Positions 15,974 through 24,660 of a stretch of DNA of 64,000 bases are shown in pieces. Location: assembly GCF_947502445.1 (NCBI RefSeq), contig NZ_CANMZW010000002.1:62001-126000 (forward strand), read 5' to 3'. Each line of letters starts with the position of its first letter. The first letter of the stretch is position 1. The position numbers and the translations under genes are program-made. This DNA comes from an uncultured Brevibacillus sp. (GTDB lineage: Bacteria > Bacillota > Bacilli > Brevibacillales > Brevibacillaceae). Below the pieces are notes generated by a model. The model was given only the letters and a program-made list of their open reading frames with translations. It did not search any database and was not told the DNA's origin.

Positions 15974-17191
15974 TTATGCGCGTACAGGCTGAGCAAGGTA
16001 TGTCAAGGCAGACAAAGCAAAGAGCTGGGTTGACTCTACAAGCTGATCGATGTCGACGTACTCGTCTGCATGATGTGGGATGTGGCGATCTCCTGCTCCT
16101 GTCGTCAATATCGGGATGCCTGCTTTGTGTAGGAAGGTTCCATCTGTGGCACCAGGCACACCATTGTAGACGGGCTCCTTCTTTGTAATTTCACGATAGG
16201 AGCTGGCAACCGCTTGTACGACTTCCTCCTCCATCCCTGTCAGCGTCCACGGACGCTCTTCAATCACTTCAAGCGCAGCTTTGAACTTGTCATCCTCTCT
16301 GCCCAATCTCGCAAGCAGCTCCTGCATTTCATGACGCAGCTCATCATGATCTTGACCGGGCACTGTGCGTATATCCAGTGTCGTCATGCACTGATCGGGG
16401 ACGACATTGATTTGAGCATCGCCTTTTACCGGGGCTTGTAATATGGTCGGTGTGATACTCGGCCACCCCAGCATCGGATGCTGTCCGAGACGTGCCATTT
16501 CTTTTCGCTCCAGCTCTTCCAGTGCCACGATCGCACGTGCCATGCGTGTATTTGGGTTGATTCCGGTCAAGGGCATGGCCCCATGCGCCATTTTTCCATA
16601 CGTTCGCAAAATTGCCCGCATCGCCCCTTTTTGCGTGATGCAGAGCTGATTTTCCTCTGGCTCACAAATAATCGCTGCGTCTACGTTGTTCGCCCAGCCT
16701 CGTCGAATAAAATCCTTAATGCCGATCATCATTCCTTCTTCATCGCATGGAATACACAAAAGAATTTTTCCCGTAAAGGTTTCTTTAGATCTCTGTATCG
16801 CCTTAACCGCACAGATCGCTGCAGCCAAGTTTCCTTTGGTATCACAAGAGCCACGCCCATAAATACGGCCACCTGAAACCTGCCCGCCAAACGGATCGTA
16901 GCTCCATGCATCGTGGTCTCCCTCGGTAACGACATCCGTGTGTGCTTCGAACAACAAGGTTTTTCCTGGTCTGCCTGAATCGTAAAAGGCGATCACATTT
17001 GGCCTGCCTGGCACTACTTCCTCGTAGAACACTTGCATCCCCATATTTCGTAAATAATCGGCTACAAAAAGAGCGACTCGTTCTTCGTTAGCTCCTGGCT
17101 GCTCAGGGCGGAATACACTTGGAATCCGAATAAGCTCCTGCGTCAAGCGGACAACTTCCTGTTCGTCTACAAAGGAAACAACCTGGTTCAT
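15974..17191 (-). CDS. M20 family deacylase (ArgE/DapE type)
   Basis: A 405-residue zinc amidohydrolase of the acetylornithine deacetylase/succinyl-diaminopimelate desuccinylase family. Metal-site motifs: 'LLFEAHTDVV' (His-x-Asp near residue 83), 'GRGSCDTKGNLAA', 'CDEEGMM' (Glu-Glu) and C-terminal 'HIPHHADEYV'. The ATG at 17191 follows GGAGAGG. It is the last gene of an operon with an ECF transporter and a P1-family hydrolase and not with arginine or lysine genes, so it is more likely a salvage enzyme that deacylates an imported compound. Confidence 0.85.
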   Translation of the reverse strand: MNQVVSFVDEQEVVRLTQELIRIPSVFRPEQPGANEERVALFVADYLRNMGMQVFYEEVVPGRPNVIAFYDSGRPGKTLLFEAHTDVVTEGDHDAWSYDPFGGQVSGGRIYGRGSCDTKGNLAAAICAVKAIQRSKETFTGKILLCIPCDEEGMMIGIKDFIRRGWANNVDAAIICEPEENQLCITQKGAMRAILRTYGKMAHGAMPLTGINPNTRMARAIVALEELERKEMARLGQHPMLGWPSITPTILQAPVKGDAQINVVPDQCMTTLDIRTVPGQDHDELRHEMQELLARLGREDDKFKAALEVIEERPWTLTGMEEEVVQAVASSYREITKKEPVYNGVPGATDGTFLHKAGIPILTTGAGDRHIPHHADEYVDIDQLVESTQLFALSALTYLAQPVRA

Positions 17192-17242
17192 TGGAAAATC
17201 CTCTCCTTTTGCATCCAATTGTGTGAAAGGAAAAGCGATAAG

Positions 17243-18202
17243 CTATTTGTGAATACTGCTGTGAGAAGGAAGTCCCCCCGCAGCTGCTGCCGATTTTACT
17301 GCTCTAACAACCGCCTCGGCGAGCGCATCCGCGGATAGGGTACCAACGAGGTCTACAGAAGTCTCGATACCTCCAGTCGCGACGGCAAAAATGGTGTCTC
17401 CATCAAACATCGTATGGATCGGTCTGATCGTACGGGCGAGCCCGTCATGAGCCATTTGTGCTACTTTTTTTGCTTCTGCCTTGGTGAATGTAGCATTACT
17501 AGCCACCACTGCAATCGTTGTATTCGTTCCTGGCGGGATGGGGGAAAATTCGCGAGCCTTCATCATCTCCACACTGTCCTGAATTTGTCCCTTTTCATCG
17601 CGTGGTCCAGCCAAAATTTCTCCCGTCTGCGGCTCTACTACATGTCCGACTGCATTCACTGCGACCAGTGCACCCACTACCAATCCGTTGGGCAAGCTGA
17701 TCGAGGCTGATCCCAACCCGCTTTTCATGGCATGGTCAAAGCCGTTCAGTTTACCTACGGATGCACCACTCCCCGCTCCTATATTTCCTTGTGGGCAGTC
17801 TTCTCTGTTAGCAGCTGCTGCCGCTTCAAAGCCCATTGCGCGATCAGGACGAATCCGGTATTCACCGACTGCCAAATCAAACAGCACAGCTGCTGGCACG
17901 ATCGGGACAACACCAAACCCTACCTCGAGCCCAATGCCTTGTTCCTCCAAATACTGCATGACCCCTGTTGCTGCATCCAGTCCATAAGCACTGCCACCCG
18001 ATAAGCAGATAGCATGGACGGAATTGACGAGATTCACCGGGTCGAGCAAATCTGTCTCGCGTGTGCCCGGGGCAGAGCCCCGGACATCTACGCCACATAC
18101 GGACGGTTGATCAAGGATGATCACACTGCATCCTGTTAACGCTTCTTCATTTTGTGCATGCCCCACTTTTACTCCGGGCACATCAATAATCGTTCCATTC
18201 AT
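17243..18202 (-). CDS. P1 (S58) family N-terminal-nucleophile amidase/aminopeptidase
   Basis: A 319-residue protein of the DmpA/BapA/NylC/ThnT family. These enzymes cleave themselves to free an N-terminal Ser or Thr that attacks amide bonds. The family frame is clear: 'VKVGHAQNEEALTGCSVI', 'ICLSGGSAYGLDAATGVM', 'GAGSGASVGK' and 'PPGTNTTIAVVASNATF'. By comparison with NylC, the likely scissile bond is Asn-Thr in 'GTN/TTI' (near residue 244), giving Thr as nucleophile. Known members cut beta-peptides, nylon oligomers or pantetheine. It starts four bases after the ECF S-component gene, so import and hydrolysis are coupled. Confidence 0.85.
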   Translation of the reverse strand: MNGTIIDVPGVKVGHAQNEEALTGCSVIILDQPSVCGVDVRGSAPGTRETDLLDPVNLVNSVHAICLSGGSAYGLDAATGVMQYLEEQGIGLEVGFGVVPIVPAAVLFDLAVGEYRIRPDRAMGFEAAAAANREDCPQGNIGAGSGASVGKLNGFDHAMKSGLGSASISLPNGLVVGALVAVNAVGHVVEPQTGEILAGPRDEKGQIQDSVEMMKAREFSPIPPGTNTTIAVVASNATFTKAEAKKVAQMAHDGLARTIRPIHTMFDGDTIFAVATGGIETSVDLVGTLSADALAEAVVRAVKSAAAAGGLPSHSSIHK

Positions 18203-18206
18203 CTAC

Positions 18207-18764
18207 TTAAAAATCTCCCGAAATTTTCGACTTTTGCTTACCAGATGAACCAATCTTTTTCCATGCGGCCACTACTGCCAGTGTGACGATTACAGAGACG
18301 ATCGCTTCAGGCAAGCCACTGGTGACTGCTACGGTTGTCGCTACACCAAATGGCATATACCCGCGAATGACAGCCATTCCGAGCACCAAGATCGTATTGG
18401 TCATCGCGCCAATGAAGCCGGCAGCACCAATCGCCAGATACTGGTTAACGTTTTTTAACCCTACATAAGTCAAATAAGCGGTGACCCCGATGAACAAGCG
18501 CGGCAAAATCGCTACCAGTGGGTCTTTAAACAAAGGAACAGTGGCGTTTAAAAAAGAAGATACTCCAAATATAAGACCAATGATCATACCAACGCCCCAG
18601 CCCTCCATGATACCGCCGATTACTGCCGGAATGTGCATAATCGTAGCGTTCCCTGCTGCTGTTGGAACCGGGATGTATCCTAGACGCGTCACCCCTAGCA
18701 AAATCGCTATCGCTCCCAGAACACCTGCAATTACGATCCTTCGTACGGTCAAGCCCTTTTCCAT
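18207..18764 (-). CDS. ECF transporter S component (substrate-binding membrane protein)
   Basis: A 185-residue membrane protein with about six helices. The N-terminal 'RRIVIAGVLGAIAILLG' carries the small-residue pattern (AxxxA-like) by which S components dock onto EcfT. The body 'NATIMHIPAVIGGIMEGWG' followed by 'GLIFGVSSFL' is the ECF substrate-capture fold. It belongs to the broad ECF S family without a named vitamin. Because it shares an operon with its own EcfA1, EcfA2 and EcfT it is a group I (dedicated) system. Its neighbours, two amide hydrolases, suggest an amide-containing vitamin precursor as substrate. Confidence 0.88.
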   Translation of the reverse strand: MEKGLTVRRIVIAGVLGAIAILLGVTRLGYIPVPTAAGNATIMHIPAVIGGIMEGWGVGMIIGLIFGVSSFLNATVPLFKDPLVAILPRLFIGVTAYLTYVGLKNVNQYLAIGAAGFIGAMTNTILVLGMAVIRGYMPFGVATTVAVTSGLPEAIVSVIVTLAVVAAWKKIGSSGKQKSKISGDF

Positions 18765-18824
18765 GCGTACTCCTCCTTTATCTTGATCTATCTGGAATCC
18801 CCAATAAGGGAGAACTCCCGCTTA

Positions 18825-19661
18825 CTAAAACGGTATTCCAAGCATGATAACAGAAATGACAATACTGAAAAGGAGTGCGAGATAATCTTTGCTGCTTGCT
18901 TTGTAATGAGCAAACCGAGTTCGTGAAGCCCCTGGCACGTAGCATCTGGCTTCCATCGCGAGAATCAGGTCCTCTGCTCTGGCGAGTGCAACATTAAAAA
19001 GTGGGATGATGATCGGAAACATGTCCTTGGTTCTGCGAACAATCCGCCACCATTCTCCGGTCCCAAAGTCTGCTCCACGAGAGGCCTGGGCCTTCATCAT
19101 TTTTTCCATTTCCATGGCAAACGTCGGCACAAAGCGAATTGCAATCGTGATGATCAAAGCGAATGCATGCACGGGAAATTTTACTTTTTCAAGTGGACCC
19201 AAGAGTCTCTCCATCCCATGCGTAAGCTCTGTAGTAGACGTACTGAGGGTCAATACACTGGAGAGAAAAATCACATCCACAAATCGCATCGCTGAGACGA
19301 CGACCAGCCGAATACTTTCACTTGAAATCGTAATAAAACCGTATTTCAAATAAATTGTACCGCCATTGGCAATTTCTCCGTAAAAAAGGAGCTGCATGAT
19401 AGCGAGGATAATAATGAACGGAACCGCCGGCTTAATTCCAGATATCCCATAGTGCAGAGGAATTTTGGAGACAGAGAACATCCAGATGCAGACCGCCAAA
19501 GCAAACAAATTGCCAACGTACGTATTACAAATGGCGATAGCCAGGATCATCACGACAAAAGCAGCCAGCTTGAATCGCGGGTCCAGACGATGAACGACTG
19601 AACCTGTGGGCAAGTATTGGCCGATGGTAATATTGCGTGTCAATTCAAATTCCGCTGACAT
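18825..19661 (-). CDS. ecfT: ECF transporter transmembrane component EcfT
   Basis: A 278-residue membrane protein linking the S component to the two ATPases. Five or so helices lie in the N-terminal two thirds. The two cytoplasmic coupling helices show the Ala-Arg-Gly-type motifs, here 'ASRGADF' and 'MEARCY' (the second has Cys in place of the usual Gly). The start at 19661 follows GGGAGG. It lies 11 bases from ecfA2 and is translationally linked to it. Confidence 0.92.
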   Translation of the reverse strand: MSAEFELTRNITIGQYLPTGSVVHRLDPRFKLAAFVVMILAIAICNTYVGNLFALAVCIWMFSVSKIPLHYGISGIKPAVPFIIILAIMQLLFYGEIANGGTIYLKYGFITISSESIRLVVVSAMRFVDVIFLSSVLTLSTSTTELTHGMERLLGPLEKVKFPVHAFALIITIAIRFVPTFAMEMEKMMKAQASRGADFGTGEWWRIVRRTKDMFPIIIPLFNVALARAEDLILAMEARCYVPGASRTRFAHYKASSKDYLALLFSIVISVIMLGIPF

Positions 19662-19672
19662 GGTGATCCCTC

Positions 19673-20539
19673 CTATCGCTTGATCAGCTTTAAAATTTCC
19701 AGAGCGGTTTCTTCAGGTAAATAGGCGCCAGGATCAATTTCATAGCCTTCCTCTCGCAGTCTGTACAAAATATGTACGGATTCAGGCGTACCGATATGAT
19801 GCTCGCGAAGCAATTCTTGATTGCCGAAAATTTGGCGTGGGGTACCATCTAGGACGGCTTTTCCATTTGCCATGACATACACACGATCAGCTAGCTGCGC
19901 GACTTCTTCCATGTTGTGAGAGACGAAAATGACAGTCAGTTTTTCCTCACGATTCAACGTGCGAATTCTCTCGAGCAATTCTTTTCGCGAGCGTGGATCG
20001 AGTCCCGCTGTCGGCTCATCCAGCACCAATACCTTTGGCTGCAAGGATAGAACGCCTGCCAAGGCGACCTTGCGCTTCTGACCACCACTGAGTGCGAATG
20101 TGGGACGGTCCTTCATTTCTTGAAACGAAAGACCAACCAGTTCCATCGCCCAATGAACGCGGCGTCTTACCTCCTCCAGCGGCAAGCCCATTTTGAACGG
20201 ACCGTACGCAACATCATCGCCCACGAGTTTTTCGAAGAGCTGGTCCTCAGGATTTTGAAACACCAATCCGACCTGACGTCGCAATGTACGAATATCCAGC
20301 TTGGGCTGGGAAACGTCCAATCCGTTGATGATGACTGACCCGGATTGAGGGCGAATCAGCCCGTTAAAATGCTGTATTAATGTGGATTTTCCTGAGCCTG
20401 TGTGGCCAATGATCGCAAGACACTCTCCTTCTGCGACCTCGAGATTGACCTCATCTAGGGCGCGATGCTGCAAAGGCGTTCCTTGCATATAGACATGCGA
20501 GAGGTTTTTTACCGAGACCATCGGATTGTTTTGCGTCAT
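19673..20539 (-). CDS. ecfA2: ECF transporter ATPase EcfA2
   Basis: A 288-residue ABC ATPase. Walker A 'GHTGSGKST' (near residue 46), Q-loop 'VFQNPEDQLF', signature 'FALSGGQKRKVALAG', Walker B 'VLVLDEPTAGLD' and the switch His in 'IFVSHNMEE' are all intact. The FQNPEDQLF Q-loop and the C-terminal dimerisation region are typical of EcfA2. Its start overlaps the ecfA1 stop by four bases (ATGA). It acts as a heterodimer with EcfA1 beneath EcfT. Confidence 0.93.
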   Translation of the reverse strand: MTQNNPMVSVKNLSHVYMQGTPLQHRALDEVNLEVAEGECLAIIGHTGSGKSTLIQHFNGLIRPQSGSVIINGLDVSQPKLDIRTLRRQVGLVFQNPEDQLFEKLVGDDVAYGPFKMGLPLEEVRRRVHWAMELVGLSFQEMKDRPTFALSGGQKRKVALAGVLSLQPKVLVLDEPTAGLDPRSRKELLERIRTLNREEKLTVIFVSHNMEEVAQLADRVYVMANGKAVLDGTPRQIFGNQELLREHHIGTPESVHILYRLREEGYEIDPGAYLPEETALEILKLIKR

Positions 20540-21405
20540 GATCCACTCGCCTCCGCTCGTCTACCATATACGCGATTGACTTCTGCTACCACTTCTTCGT
20601 TGTGGATCAAATCGGGAGAAAACGCCGGATATTCAGTGTGAACCAGCGCTGCTACACGACTCGCATCCGGTACGTCCAAGTGCAGCTCCTGAAGCCTCTC
20701 CTGATGTGAGAATACTTCTCGTGGTGTTCCTTGCAAAACGATTTTGCCACCCTCCATGACGATGACACGATCCGCTTCCGCTACCTCCGACATATGATGA
20801 GTAACTGTCACGATCGTCATCCCTTCGCTGTGCAGCTTGCGGACGACTGCTAATATGTCCTGCCGACCGTAGCTATCCAGCATACTCGTCGCTTCATCGA
20901 GCACCAGGCATTGCGGCTTCATCGCCAATATACCTGCGATGGCGATTCGCTGCTTTTGACCACCTGACAAGTGGTGCGGCGGTCGATGGCGAAATGCACT
21001 CATCCCGACTGCTTCCAGAGCAAAATCAATCCGCTCCTTCATCTCTTCCTCTGCTGTTCCAATATTCTCCAGCCCAAAAGCCACATCATCCTCGACAATC
21101 GTTGCCACAATCTGATTGTCCGGATGCTGAAACACCATCCCTACACGACTTCTCACTTCATGAATACGTGCCTTGTCACGGGTATTGATCCCGTTTACAA
21201 AGACATCTCCTTCTTTTGGGGTCAGAATCCCATTCAAATGCTTGGACAAGGTCGATTTACCTGAACCGTTATGCCCAATAATCGCTACATACTCTCCGGG
21301 AAACACTTCGAGGGAGACGTTTTGCAGCACCGGCACCTGCTGATCTTGGTTTAACTGATACGCAAACGAGACGTTTTCAACACGAATGATTGGGTCTGTA
21401 GACAT
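20536..21405 (-). CDS. ecfA1: ECF transporter ATPase EcfA1
   Basis: A 289-residue ABC ATPase with Walker A 'GHNGSGKST', Q-loop 'VFQHPDNQIVATIVEDD' (the EcfA1 version), signature 'HLSGGQKQRIAIAG', Walker B 'CLVLDEATSMLD' and switch 'VTHHMSE'. It is the first gene of the transporter operon and follows AGGGGAGCAC. The 180 bases upstream hold a -24/-12-like element and two palindromes, which points to control by the sigma-54 activator encoded just before it. Confidence 0.93.
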   Translation of the reverse strand: MSTDPIIRVENVSFAYQLNQDQQVPVLQNVSLEVFPGEYVAIIGHNGSGKSTLSKHLNGILTPKEGDVFVNGINTRDKARIHEVRSRVGMVFQHPDNQIVATIVEDDVAFGLENIGTAEEEMKERIDFALEAVGMSAFRHRPPHHLSGGQKQRIAIAGILAMKPQCLVLDEATSMLDSYGRQDILAVVRKLHSEGMTIVTVTHHMSEVAEADRVIVMEGGKIVLQGTPREVFSHQERLQELHLDVPDASRVAALVHTEYPAFSPDLIHNEEVVAEVNRVYGRRAEASGS

Positions 21406-21477
21406 GTGCTCCCCTCACTTTGTACGGGATTATCGGGTGGTACAAAATCAATGGACTTGTTTCCATGTAAAAATAAA

Positions 21478-21493
21478 AGCAACAACCATGCTA
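21478..21493 (-). promoter_or_regulatory. Candidate sigma-54 (-24/-12) promoter of the ECF operon
   Basis: The minus strand reads TAGCATGGTTGTTGCT against the consensus TGGCAC-N5-TTGCW. The -12 GC and the element spacing fit. The -24 GG is AG, which is a weakness. It lies about 60 bases before ecfA1 and downstream of two palindromes suited to an enhancer-binding protein. Confidence 0.55.
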
Positions 21494-21545
21494 AGTCTGT
21501 ATGTTTTAAATTTTCTGTTAATTATACTCCTTTTTTCCTTTTCCT

Positions 21546-21582
21546 TGTTGCAGCGTGCACGATATATGTTGCATGTGCAACA
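21546..21582. promoter_or_regulatory. Tandem palindromes, probable enhancer sites of the sigma-54 activator
   Basis: TGTTGCATGTGCAACA (21567-21582) has 7-bp arms around two central bases. A weaker copy, TGTTGCAGCGTGCACGA, starts at 21546, exactly 21 bp (two helical turns) away on the same face. They lie about 80 to 115 bases upstream of the predicted start of the ECF transcript, the usual place for upstream activating sequences. They sit just past the 3' end of the activator gene. Confidence 0.6.
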
Positions 21583-21585
21583 GGT

Positions 21586-22884
21586 TTATTCTCCTCCGTG
21601 CCGTTTGATCTTCCTCCATAGAGTTGATCGGTCCATTCCCAAAATCTTCGCCGCTTCTCCCTTGTTTCCTTTTGTTTCTTCCAAAACTTTCCTGATTAAC
21701 TCGACTTCCTGGTTTTCTTGTCGCCTGATTTGTCTGCGTTGATTGAGCCTTTTCGCGAAAAAAGCGATGTCGTCGCTTCGTATGTCGTCCCTTTTGCACA
21801 AGAGAACCATCCGTTCAACCACATTTCGCAATTCCCGAACATTACCAGGCCAATCATGCTGTTTTAACAAATGCAGGACAGCCTCATCTGCGATTTGCAA
21901 TTTTCGTGTCCCACGCTCAGCCAATTCTTCCACAATAGAAGCAACTAACAAGGGAATGTCTTCGGTACGCTCACGTAATGGTGGCAAATCCAAGGTCAAT
22001 ACATTCAAACGATAATACAAGTCGGAGCGAAACAGCTTTTCTTCCATCAGCTTTTCCAAATCGCGATTCGTTGCAGCGATAATGCGCACGTCAACAGGGA
22101 CAATCCGCTCTCCGCTGATGCGCCGGACCTTTTTCTCTTGCAAAATGCGCAAAAGAAGTGCTTGAATCGGAATAGACATCTCTCCGATTTCATCTAAAAA
22201 TAGCGTTCCCCCGTGCGCTAGCTCAAACAAACCTGCCTTTCCTCCTTTACGCGCACCGGTGAACGCACCTTCCTCATACCCAAACAGCTCGCTTTCCAGC
22301 AGATTCCCTGGCAGCGCTGCACAATTGACCGCAATAAACGGTCCAGTAGCACGTTGGCTGCTCAAATGGATGCCTTGCGCAAATAGCTCCTTTCCCGTCC
22401 CTGTCTCTCCTTGGATCAAGACCGTTGCATTGGTTCGTGCAAATGTTTCAGCCCATTCTTTTGCCTCTCGCATGGCAGGAGCTTGACCGATGATGTCCTC
22501 TAAACGGTACTTCGCTTCCAATCCGCTTTCCATGCTTTGTTTACGGATACGCAGCTCCATTTTTTGAATGTCTGTTATTTCCTTGAAGGTAGAGACCGCA
22601 CCCACGATCTCTCCCTCGACGACCATCGGAAGCCGGTTAATAATAATTCGGCGATTCAATATCGTAGCAATATCGCCGATCTCGCGCTTTCCGGTGGCCA
22701 GGATGCGCAGCATGTCCGAATTGGGGATATAACGAGTAATTTTTTGTCCGACGATGTTGGCTGGCAAACCGAGTATTTCCTTTGCGATGGAATTCACCCA
22801 AATGATATTCGAATCACGATCAACTGCAATGATCCCATCGTGGGAAGCATCCAAAATGGCTTGAATGTGTATATCGTTGATCAT
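21586..22884 (-). CDS. Sigma-54-dependent transcriptional activator with PAS domain
   Basis: A 432-residue enhancer-binding protein. An N-terminal PAS domain (about 1-105: '[20 protein letters not shown]') senses a signal. The AAA+ domain (about 132-360) has Walker A 'GETGTGKE', the sigma-54 contact loop 'GAFTGAR', Walker B '[12 protein letters not shown]' and '[20 protein letters not shown]'. A C-terminal Fis-type helix-turn-helix ends the protein ('[20 protein letters not shown]'). There is no response-regulator receiver domain. It lies immediately upstream of the ECF operon on the same strand, so it is the likely activator of that operon. Confidence 0.9.
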   Translation of the reverse strand: MINDIHIQAILDASHDGIIAVDRDSNIIWVNSIAKEILGLPANIVGQKITRYIPNSDMLRILATGKREIGDIATILNRRIIINRLPMVVEGEIVGAVSTFKEITDIQKMELRIRKQSMESGLEAKYRLEDIIGQAPAMREAKEWAETFARTNATVLIQGETGTGKELFAQGIHLSSQRATGPFIAVNCAALPGNLLESELFGYEEGAFTGARKGGKAGLFELAHGGTLFLDEIGEMSIPIQALLLRILQEKKVRRISGERIVPVDVRIIAATNRDLEKLMEEKLFRSDLYYRLNVLTLDLPPLRERTEDIPLLVASIVEELAERGTRKLQIADEAVLHLLKQHDWPGNVRELRNVVERMVLLCKRDDIRSDDIAFFAKRLNQRRQIRRQENQEVELIRKVLEETKGNKGEAAKILGMDRSTLWRKIKRHGGE

Positions 22885-23126
22885 TTACCAGCCTCTCCTT
22901 CCTGTGCGTGATCGAGCATGACATCGACTTCTACAGGTGGTTTGCGTGTTCTCTTTTTCGTTTTTCGTTTCTTCTTACGCAAAACAATCAGAGCAGTCAG
23001 CATGAAGCCAAGAATGACGAGCTGAATCGGTTGGGTCAGCTTGGCCGTGACCCAGCCACTCATGCTGAGCAGATGTAGGATGACCGCCATGTATAGTAGA
23101 ATAGCGGCCACATTTTGTGCATTCAC
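22881..23126 (-). CDS. Small two-helix membrane protein
   Basis: An 81-residue protein with two hydrophobic segments (about 6-26 and 34-50) and then a strongly basic stretch ('[16 protein letters not shown]') and an acidic tail. The basic tail should be cytoplasmic. Its stop overlaps the start of the sigma-54 activator by four bases (ATGA), so the two are made together. It could tether or feed a membrane signal to the PAS activator, but that is only position-based. No family recognised. Confidence 0.7.
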   Translation of the reverse strand: MNAQNVAAILLYMAVILHLLSMSGWVTAKLTQPIQLVILGFMLTALIVLRKKKRKTKKRTRKPPVEVDVMLDHAQEGEAGK

Positions 23127-23176
23127 GATTGATCACTCCTCGCCTGCTCAAATGTATGAAGGAATGGAGAAAAAAA

Positions 23177-23215
23177 TCTCCCGTGAAACTAAATAAGGCT
23201 TAGCTCCACAGGAGA
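23177..23215 (-). terminator. Terminator after the 23236-23907 acetyltransferase gene
   Basis: A 9-bp stem with one mismatch (TCTCCTGTG / CACGGGAGA on the minus strand) followed by TTTTTTT. Confidence 0.75.
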
Positions 23216-23235
23216 GTCGGTTCGTGATGTCGTTA

Positions 23236-23907
23236 TTAAATTGGGAGCAGCTCTACAGATTGTTTTGTTTCTAGCTCTGCCACCATGTCCAGCCACGCTT
23301 GCGGTTTTTGTGGAAGAACAGCGTAGTAGCGCTTGAGGAAGGTCACGATCAGATCTGCTTCCAGTGTCGTTTGCTCCTCATTTGTCGGCATGAAGCCCAA
23401 ATCAAGACCAGCTACTGCTTCCCCATCATTTTGCCAGGAAGGGTGAACGTACGTGAAGTTGGTACGCTTGTAACCTAGATGGGAGAGCACCTCCCGGCGA
23501 ACAAACGGGTCCATCGGCTTGATTCCACCAAATGCATGCTCTTCTACACGGTATGGATCATAGATTTCAGCGAACATACCATACAGCTCTTTGCCGTTCT
23601 CAGTAGCGAGTGAGAGAAGATCCTTTTGACGCTCTCTTGCCAAAAAACGCCCTACTCCGAGTCCTTCCCTGCCAATAATGGTAAAGTCCGTCATGGCTAC
23701 ATTCATATCCGTGTAATAACGATATTCGGTGGCCCCTACGACTTCTCCTTCATGAACTGCGACGAAAACGCGAATACCTGGGTCTTCCAACGGTTCCTTC
23801 CACAGATCGTAGTCGAGTACTTCTTCTGGCGGGAATACTTCTTGCATCAAGCGGTGCATTTTTGCAAAAAGCGGGTTGTCAATGTGCGAAATACGTACGA
23901 ATTCCAT
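23236..23907 (-). CDS. GNAT family N-acetyltransferase
   Basis: A 223-residue protein with GNAT features: 'VFVAVHEGEVVGATEYRYY' (beta 2-3), 'MTDFTIIGREGLGVGRFLA' (beta 4 and the acetyl-CoA pyrophosphate loop, here GLGVGR) and a C-terminal 'HLGYKRTNFTYVHPSW'. The acceptor is unknown. The ATG at 23907 follows TAGGAGGC. It is followed by a terminator and precedes a sigma-54 regulator unit. It may be co-transcribed with the second acetyltransferase upstream, 50 bases away. Confidence 0.75.
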   Translation of the reverse strand: MEFVRISHIDNPLFAKMHRLMQEVFPPEEVLDYDLWKEPLEDPGIRVFVAVHEGEVVGATEYRYYTDMNVAMTDFTIIGREGLGVGRFLARERQKDLLSLATENGKELYGMFAEIYDPYRVEEHAFGGIKPMDPFVRREVLSHLGYKRTNFTYVHPSWQNDGEAVAGLDLGFMPTNEEQTTLEADLIVTFLKRYYAVLPQKPQAWLDMVAELETKQSVELLPI

Positions 23908-23957
23908 GAATAAAGCCTCCTATAAGGTATAAGTGAATTTGTCTGTGTGTGCTGTTA

Positions 23958-24623
23958 CTAGCTCTGAAACGGATTTTTCCATTCCATCAGCGCTGCACAA
24001 TTGCGCGACTCCTCGTCCTCCAAATAATTGGTTACAGCCTGAACAGGGATTCGACCACAGCGCATGAGAAAGGAGATCACCGGGTCTTTGAGCTCACCAG
24101 AAATGATTTTCTCCAAGTATTGCTCTGGAGTCAGCGTATCTGCATGACGCCCGTAGCCTGGCATCCGTCCACCTCCTAGGAGCCGCTTCAAGCCTTTATG
24201 TACAACTAACTCGTACATGGCCTGCATCATCAGCTGTCCCAACCCCAGCTTGCGATGGCTAGGCCGAATACATAGATCCACGATATACAGCGTATCTCCG
24301 TTCGGATTGTGGTTGCGGATATAGCCATTATCGGTCACCTCTCCCCAGCTATGTTCCGGATGCGATGGGTCAAACGAAACGATCAGGGCCGTCATCGAAC
24401 CAGCCAACACACCGTCGATTTCAACACAAATCGCACCTTCTGGAAAAAGCGTAACATGATTGGTCAGCTGCTCCTGATTCCACCATTGCTCAGAAGGATA
24501 CGGCGGCGGAAAGCTCTCTGCCTGTATCTGAATCAGCTCGAAAAAATCCGATTGTGTATAGTTGCGGATTATGGCCCGGCGAGGCTTTTCTCCTTCAAAC
24601 ACATACAGCTCTTTACGGTACAT
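23958..24623 (-). CDS. GNAT family N-acetyltransferase
   Basis: A 221-residue acetyltransferase. The core motif 'LYIVDLCIRPSHRKLGLGQLMMQAMYEL' region (given here only as the key Arg-x-x-Gly-Leu-Gly loop 'RKLGLG') binds acetyl-CoA. I place the start at ATG 24623, seven bases after AGGAGG; the longer frame to 24698 overlaps the upstream gene and lacks a site. C-terminal 'GRIPVQAVTNYLEDEESRN' matches a subgroup often next to nitrilase-family hydrolases. Here such a gene ends 37 bases upstream, so the two probably work on the same nitrogen compound. Confidence 0.75.
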   Translation of the reverse strand: MYRKELYVFEGEKPRRAIIRNYTQSDFFELIQIQAESFPPPYPSEQWWNQEQLTNHVTLFPEGAICVEIDGVLAGSMTALIVSFDPSHPEHSWGEVTDNGYIRNHNPNGDTLYIVDLCIRPSHRKLGLGQLMMQAMYELVVHKGLKRLLGGGRMPGYGRHADTLTPEQYLEKIISGELKDPVISFLMRCGRIPVQAVTNYLEDEESRNCAALMEWKNPFQS

Positions 24624-24660
24624 GACCATCCTCCTGTTCCCGATTATTTCTGCACGTAGC

